A stretch of DNA of 53,363 bases from Azophilus sp964638775 (GTDB lineage Bacteria > Pseudomonadota > Gammaproteobacteria > Pseudomonadales > Azotimanducaceae). Shown here one piece after another: positions 48,788 through 53,363 of this stretch (the first letter of the stretch is position 1; every line of letters starts with the position of its first letter). The position numbers and the translations under genes are program-made. The notes under the pieces are model-generated. The model was given only the letters and a program-made list of their open reading frames with translations, did no database searches and was not told the origin of the DNA. The DNA is taken from positions 1 through 53,363 of the forward strand of contig CAZWZH010000192.1 of NCBI GenBank assembly GCA_964638775.1, given 5' to 3'.

Positions 48788-51556
48788 GTGGAGCCCAGTT
48801 TCGACCCCCATGCCATAGAGCGCGAACTTTACGAAGAGTGGGAAGCCGCCGGGTACTTCGCGCCGTCCGGCGAGGGTAGCGAATACTGCATCGCCATCCC
48901 GCCCCCCAACGTGACCGGCAGCCTGCACATGGGGCACGCCTTTCAGCATACGCTGATGGACGCGCTCATCCGCTATCACCGCATGAACGGCCGCCGCACG
49001 CTCTGGCAGATGGGCACGGACCACGCGGGCATTTCCACCCAGATGCTGGTGGAACGCCAACTGAACGGCGAAGGCAAGACGCGCCGGGAGGTCGGGCGCG
49101 ATGCCTTCATCGAGCGGGTCTGGGAATGGAAGGAACGCTCGGGCGGCAACATCTCGCGGCAACTGCGGCGCATGGGCTCGTCGGTCGACTGGTCCCGGGA
49201 CCGGTTCACGCTGGACGACGGATTCGCCGGCGCGGTGATGGACGTGTTCGTTCGCCTCTACGAGGAAGGGCTCATCTACCGAGGCAAGCGCCTGGTGAAC
49301 TGGGACCCGCAACTGGCAACCGCCATCTCCGATCTCGAAATCGAGAACCGCGAGGAAGACGGCCATCTCTGGCATTTCCGCTACCCCTTGAAAGACGGCG
49401 CCACAACCGTCGACGGCAAGGGCTACCTGGTCGTCGCCACCACCCGGCCTGAAACCATGCTCGGCGACACCGGGGTGGCGGTGCATCCCGGCGACGACCG
49501 CTACCGGCACCTGGTCGGCAAGGTGGCGACCCTGCCGCTGGTCGGCCGGGCGCTGCCCATCGTCGCCGACGAGTACGTGGACCCGGAATTCGGCACCGGA
49601 TGCGTCAAGATCACCCCGGCCCACGACTTCAACGACAACCAGGTCGGGGCCCGGCATGGCCTGCCGCTGGAGAACATATTCACCGCCCGGGCAGCGATCA
49701 ACGCAAACGCGCCCGAGGCCTACCGGGGTCTCGACCGCCTCGAGGCGCGCAAGCGCATCGTCGCCGACCTCGACGCGCTCGGCCTGCTGGACGGTGTGGA
49801 GCCCCACCGGCTGACTGTGCCCCGGGGGGACCGCTCGGAGGCGGTTGTGGAACCCTGGCTGACCGATCAGTGGTTCGTGAAGATCGCGCCCCTCGCCGAA
49901 GCCGCCGTGGCCGCGGTGGAGAACGGCGAGATCGAGTTCGTGCCGAACCAGTACGCCAACGTCTATTTTGCCTGGATGCGCGAGATTCAGGACTGGTGCA
50001 TCAGCCGGCAGCTCTGGTGGGGGCATCGAATTCCGGCCTGGTACGACGCCGACGGCAACATTCACGTCGGCCGCACGGAAGCGGAGGCGCGCCTCAAGGG
50101 CAACTTGAGCGACGAGGTTGTGCTTACACGGGATGAAGACGTGCTGGACACCTGGTTTTCCTCCGCGCTGTGGACCTTCGCCACCCTCGGCTGGCCCGCC
50201 GAGACGAACGAACTGAAACGGTTCCATCCCACCGACGTGCTGGTCACCGGGCACGACATCATCTTCTTCTGGGTCACCCGCATGATCATGATGACCCTGA
50301 AGTTCATGGGGGAGGTGCCGTTCCGCAAGGTCTACATCCACGGGCTGGTACGCGATGCCGAAGGCCGCAAGATGTCAAAGACCAAGGGCAACGGGCTCGA
50401 CCCGCTGGACCTCATCGACGGCATCGGCCTGGAGGACCTGGTCAGGAAACGCACGGAGAACCTCACCCAGCCGCGGATGGCGCCGCGCATCGAGAAAGAC
50501 ACCCGAAAGGATTTCCCGAAAGGCATCCCGTCGTTCGGCACGGATGCCCTGCGCTTCACGTTCTGCGCGCTTGCGTCCACCGGCCGCGACGTGCGCTTTG
50601 ACCTGAGCCGCACCGAGGGCTACCGCAACTTCTGCAACAAGTTGTGGAACGCCGCACGGTTCGTGCTGATGAACGCCCGGGAGCACCCCCTGGACGGTCC
50701 CGCAGAACCCGGCCTCGCCGACCGCTGGATACAGTCGCGGGCAAGGCGGCTCGTGGAAGACTGCCGCCTGGCCCTGGAGGCCTACCGGTTCGACCTGTAC
50801 GCGAACGCAATCTATGAGTTCGCCTGGCACGAATACTGCGACTGGTATCTGGAACTCGCCAAGCCCCTGCTCTGGGACGAGAATGCGCCACTCGCACAGC
50901 AGACCGGCGCGCGCCGCACCCTGGTGACCGTGCTCGAACTGCTGCTCAGGGCCGCCCATCCCATCCTGCCCTTCATCACGGAGACGATCTGGCGCGACCT
51001 GGCGCCCCTGCTGGCCAAGGCGGGCCCGAGCATCATGCTGGAACCCTTCCCGCAAAGCGGCGATCTTGCCGCCGACCCGGAGGCGGAAGCCTCCATCGAC
51101 TGGTTGAAAGGCGTGGTCACCGCCTTGCGCAACATCCGCGGCGAAGCGGGCATCAAGCCCGGCAGGGAGATCGATGTGCTGCTGCAGGACGGCGATGCCC
51201 GGGATCGCGATCTGGCCGCAACCTCAGGCAACCTGCTGCAACGGCTGGCAAAGGTGAGTTCCATCGACTGGCAGCCCCGGGGTGAACGACCCCCGGCCAA
51301 CGCGCTGGCCCTGGTGGGCGAACTCAAGGTCATGGTGCCGCTCGCCGGGGTGATCGATATCGACACCGAGCGCGCGCGCATCAACAAGCAAATCGAGCGC
51401 AAACAAAAGGAACTGCAACGCATCGGGGGGAAACTCGGCAACGAGAAATTCGTGCGGAACGCACCGCCGGCCATTGTCGAAAAGGAAAGGAACAAGGCAA
51501 CCGATGTGCAAAGCGCGTTAACGGCGCTGAAAGTGCAACTGGACTCGCTGGGCTAG
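48788..51556 (+). CDS. valS: Valyl-tRNA synthetase
   Basis: ValRS charges tRNA-Val and edits mischarged Thr. The 922-residue protein has the class I motifs P-P-P-N-V-T-G-S-L-H-M-G-H (HIGH) and K-M-S-K-T-K-G-N (KMSKS), the CP1 editing domain between them (V-V-A-T-T-R-P-E-T-M-L-G-D-T), an anticodon-binding region and a C-terminal coiled coil (about 855-920). The GTG at 48788 begins immediately after holC. Confidence 0.97.
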   Translation: MEPSFDPHAIERELYEEWEAAGYFAPSGEGSEYCIAIPPPNVTGSLHMGHAFQHTLMDALIRYHRMNGRRTLWQMGTDHAGISTQMLVERQLNGEGKTRREVGRDAFIERVWEWKERSGGNISRQLRRMGSSVDWSRDRFTLDDGFAGAVMDVFVRLYEEGLIYRGKRLVNWDPQLATAISDLEIENREEDGHLWHFRYPLKDGATTVDGKGYLVVATTRPETMLGDTGVAVHPGDDRYRHLVGKVATLPLVGRALPIVADEYVDPEFGTGCVKITPAHDFNDNQVGARHGLPLENIFTARAAINANAPEAYRGLDRLEARKRIVADLDALGLLDGVEPHRLTVPRGDRSEAVVEPWLTDQWFVKIAPLAEAAVAAVENGEIEFVPNQYANVYFAWMREIQDWCISRQLWWGHRIPAWYDADGNIHVGRTEAEARLKGNLSDEVVLTRDEDVLDTWFSSALWTFATLGWPAETNELKRFHPTDVLVTGHDIIFFWVTRMIMMTLKFMGEVPFRKVYIHGLVRDAEGRKMSKTKGNGLDPLDLIDGIGLEDLVRKRTENLTQPRMAPRIEKDTRKDFPKGIPSFGTDALRFTFCALASTGRDVRFDLSRTEGYRNFCNKLWNAARFVLMNAREHPLDGPAEPGLADRWIQSRARRLVEDCRLALEAYRFDLYANAIYEFAWHEYCDWYLELAKPLLWDENAPLAQQTGARRTLVTVLELLLRAAHPILPFITETIWRDLAPLLAKAGPSIMLEPFPQSGDLAADPEAEASIDWLKGVVTALRNIRGEAGIKPGREIDVLLQDGDARDRDLAATSGNLLQRLAKVSSIDWQPRGERPPANALALVGELKVMVPLAGVIDIDTERARINKQIERKQKELQRIGGKLGNEKFVRNAPPAIVEKERNKATDVQSALTALKVQLDSLG

Positions 51557-51614
51557 CGGCAAACTCGCACTTCAATCAGGGCAAATCCCTTACATTCAGT
51601 CTCCCTGATCGGCC

Positions 51615-51620
51615 TATAAT
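51615..51620 (+). promoter_or_regulatory. -10 element upstream of the 57-residue membrane protein
   Basis: A perfect TATAAT lies about 90 bases before the ATG at 51712; -35 candidates are weak or badly spaced. It suggests the small gene is not merely read through from valS. Confidence 0.4.
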
Positions 51621-51711
51621 GCCGTGATGACGGTGGTTATCTCGAACCGCTGGAGAGTGTTTTCCTGAAACAGGCTACGTCGGCAAGCAGCAAAGACAAG
51701 GAGCCTTGGGA

Positions 51712-51885
51712 ATGAGTACAGATCTGGTTGCCATAGTGTGCACTATCGTGGGCGTCGGGCTGGCGCTCGGCGGGCTGATCGTGCCGAGCCTTGCCATGCT
51801 CCGCCGCGACGTGGCCGACCTGCGCGAGCGCATGGCGCGGCTGGAAGGTCTGTTCGAAGGGTTTACGGGCCGCGTCAAGCCGTAG
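51712..51885 (+). CDS. Small membrane protein with coiled-coil tail, unknown function
   Basis: The 57-residue protein has AAGGAG eight bases before its ATG. Residues 5-30 form one hydrophobic segment rich in Gly and Val (I-V-G-V-G-L-A-L-G-G-L-I-V), followed by a charged helix D-V-A-D-L-R-E-R-M-A-R-L-E-G-L-F with heptad spacing. I know similar short proteins only as uncharacterised. It probably sits in the inner membrane and oligomerises. It converges with the quinone oxidoreductase gene. Confidence 0.7.
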   Translation: MSTDLVAIVCTIVGVGLALGGLIVPSLAMLRRDVADLRERMARLEGLFEGFTGRVKP

Positions 51886-51944
51886 CGGCGGCGCCAGTTG
51901 CTGTTTCGGTCATACCGGTACGAAACCAGCAGCCGCTCCGGCCA

Positions 51945-52910
51945 CTACAGTTCCAGCAATACCTTGCCGACGGTCTCATTGCTTGCAATCAGTTCGTGGG
52001 CGCTTTGCGCCTCGGGCATGGAAATGACGGTTTCGATGATGGGTTTAATGCTGCCTTTCTCGATTTTCGGCCAGACATCCCGCTTCAGGCCGTCCATTAC
52101 GGCCGACTTAGCCGCAATGCTGCGCGGGCGCAGGGTCGAGCCGACGACGCGCAATCGTTTCATGAGCAGTAGCGCCAGATTCAGCTCGCACTGGGCACCG
52201 CCCATCAACCCGATGGAGATCAGGCGGCCGTCCAGGCGCAGGCTTGCCAGGTTGTCGGCGAGATAAGGCGCGCCCACCGGGTCGAGAACGACATCGAAAC
52301 CCTCCCCGTCGGTCCACTCGGCAACCTTGTCGGCAAAGGGCCCATCGTGGCGGTTCGAGCCGCCCGAGGCGCCCAGGGCGATGCATCGTTCCAGCTTGGC
52401 CCGGCTGCCCACCGTGACGAAACAGGGATTGTGGCTTTCGCGGCACAGTTGTATCGCGGCGGTGCCCACGCCGCTTGCACCCGTGTGCAACAACACCCGT
52501 TCCCCGGTCGCGAGGCCGGCCTCGCCGTAGAGATTGAGATAGGCGGTGGCGAACACTTCGGGCAGGGCCGCCGACTCCAGCAGGCCGAGCCCTTTCGGAA
52601 TACGCAGCACCTGGCCGGCCGGGGCCACGACGGTTTCCGCGTAGCCGCCACCGGCAAGCAGGGCGCAGACGGCATCCCCCGGCGCGACGCGCATGACCCC
52701 CTCTCCCACTTCCACGACCTCGCCGGAGCATTCGAGGCCCGGAACATCGCTCGCTCCCGGCGGCGGCGGGTATTGTCCGAGCGCCTGCATGAGGTCGGCG
52801 CGGTTGACGGCACTGGCCTTGACCGCGATTTTTACGGTACCGGGGGTCACTTCGGGTTCCGGCGCTTCGCGCCAGACCAGCTTCCGATCTTCAATCAGGA
52901 TGGCTTTCAT
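51945..52910 (-). CDS. NAD(P)H quinone oxidoreductase, zinc-independent MDR family
   Basis: The 321-residue protein is a medium-chain dehydrogenase/reductase of the quinone oxidoreductase (PIG3-like) group: A-V-N-R-A-D-L-M-Q-A-L-G-Q-Y-P-P-P, P-G-L-E-C-S-G-E-V near the start, the cofactor motif G-A-S-G-V-G-T-A-A, and R-L-I-S-I-G-L-M-G-G. The zinc-ligand Cys residues of alcohol dehydrogenases are missing. Such enzymes reduce quinones or enones using NADPH in the cytoplasm. It is eight bases downstream of hisF on the same strand. Confidence 0.92.
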   Translation of the reverse strand: MKAILIEDRKLVWREAPEPEVTPGTVKIAVKASAVNRADLMQALGQYPPPPGASDVPGLECSGEVVEVGEGVMRVAPGDAVCALLAGGGYAETVVAPAGQVLRIPKGLGLLESAALPEVFATAYLNLYGEAGLATGERVLLHTGASGVGTAAIQLCRESHNPCFVTVGSRAKLERCIALGASGGSNRHDGPFADKVAEWTDGEGFDVVLDPVGAPYLADNLASLRLDGRLISIGLMGGAQCELNLALLLMKRLRVVGSTLRPRSIAAKSAVMDGLKRDVWPKIEKGSIKPIIETVISMPEAQSAHELIASNETVGKVLLEL

Positions 52911-52918
52911 GTGGAGAC

Positions 52919-53363
52919 TTACCAGGACATGCGCATTTTAACGCCCTGTTCATGCAGGTATCTCTTGAGTTCGCTTACCGTATAGTCGCCGTAGTGCACC
53001 ATGGATGCCACCAGTGCGGCATCCGCACCGCCCTCCGTCAGCACTTCACGGAGGTGGCGGGGTTCGCCGGCGCCGCCCGATGCGATGACCGGGATGCGTA
53101 CGGCGTCGGCGATCATGGCTGTGAGCCGGAGTTCGTAGCCGTCCCGGGTGCCGTCGGCGTCGATCGAGTTGACCACGAGCTCGCCGGCGCCGAGCCGCTC
53201 GCCCTCAAGCGCCCATGCCAGCCCGTCGATGCCCATCGGCGTGCGGCCGCCGTTGATGACGATCTCGTATCCCGACGGGAAACGATCGCTGCGGTCCACC
53301 CGGCGAATGTCCATGGAGAGCACCACGTTCTGATCGCCGATCGCCTCCGCACACTCCGCGATG
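52919..53363 (-). CDS. hisF: Imidazole glycerol phosphate synthase cyclase subunit, 5' truncated
   Basis: The frame is open to the window edge, so the N-terminal part is missing. The visible part shows the second half of the HisF barrel: V-L-S-M-D-I-R-R-V, N-S-I-D-A-D-G-T-R-D-G-Y with the catalytic Asp, I-P-V-I-A-S-G-G-A-G and the C-terminal A-L-V-A-S-M-V-H-Y-G. HisF with HisH makes IGP and AICAR in histidine synthesis. The GTG at 53326 is internal. Confidence 0.94.
   Translation of the reverse strand, partial: IAECAEAIGDQNVVLSMDIRRVDRSDRFPSGYEIVINGGRTPMGIDGLAWALEGERLGAGELVVNSIDADGTRDGYELRLTAMIADAVRIPVIASGGAGEPRHLREVLTEGGADAALVASMVHYGDYTVSELKRYLHEQGVKMRMSW

Overview
The window is GC-rich chromosomal DNA of a gammaproteobacterium. 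The main evidence is gene order: der-bamB-yfgM-hisS-rodZ-pilW-rlmN-ndk, suhB/trmJ/iscR/iscS, secF-secD-yajC-tgt-queA, and lptG-lptF/pepA-holC-valS are all typical gammaproteobacterial blocks, and outer-membrane functions (BamB, LptFG, a Tsx-like channel) show a Gram-negative envelope. The species cannot be named. Starts are often GTG or TTG, and neighbouring genes often overlap by 1-14 bases (ATGA, GTGA).

Layout. 1-11589: metabolic and envelope genes: a serine hydrolase cut by the window edge, a gamma-glutamyltransferase-like protein with Ser at the expected nucleophile, an ERG4/ERG24-type sterol reductase, an AbrB/PIN toxin-antitoxin pair, a secreted amidohydrolase, a DUF305/LVIVD beta-propeller fusion and a PLP-dependent dehydratase. 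11590-12157: intergenic DNA with an ordered array of TGTCGGGA half-sites. 12158-15518: guaB and guaA, separated by a BIME-like inverted repeat, with a recognisable guaB promoter. 15665-17967: xseA and an M23 peptidase. 17988-25917: the conserved der...ndk operon, lacking ispG. 26073-29476: suhB diverging from trmJ, then iscR and iscS with a near-consensus IscR operator, but without iscU, iscA, hscBA or fdx. 29499-34849: the Sec auxiliary and queuosine genes.

34953-41225: a tRNA-Leu(CAA) gene followed by about 6 kb of accessory DNA, the most interesting part of the window. It holds an AbiE-type pair whose toxin-like nucleotidyltransferase is fused to a WYL-like domain and a zinc-finger-like tail. 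Next come an IS3-family insertion sequence and a Fic protein whose 3' end overlaps, on the opposite strand, a 59-residue candidate Fic antitoxin. Fic is translationally coupled to an 83-residue ORF that looks like an HsdR start joined to an HsdS end, a scar of a type I restriction locus. A VapBC pair and a beta-lactamase-family remnant complete the segment. No integrase and no second att copy were found.

41267-53363: DUF924, a Tsx-like channel, a thiolase-fold protein, an RDD protein, lptG/lptF diverging from pepA-holC-valS, an unannotated-type 57-residue membrane protein, a quinone oxidoreductase and the 3' part of hisF. Backbone genes cover purine synthesis, ribosome and tRNA maturation, protein export, LPS transport and aminoacylation; the accessory genes look like defence and addiction functions gathered beside a tRNA.
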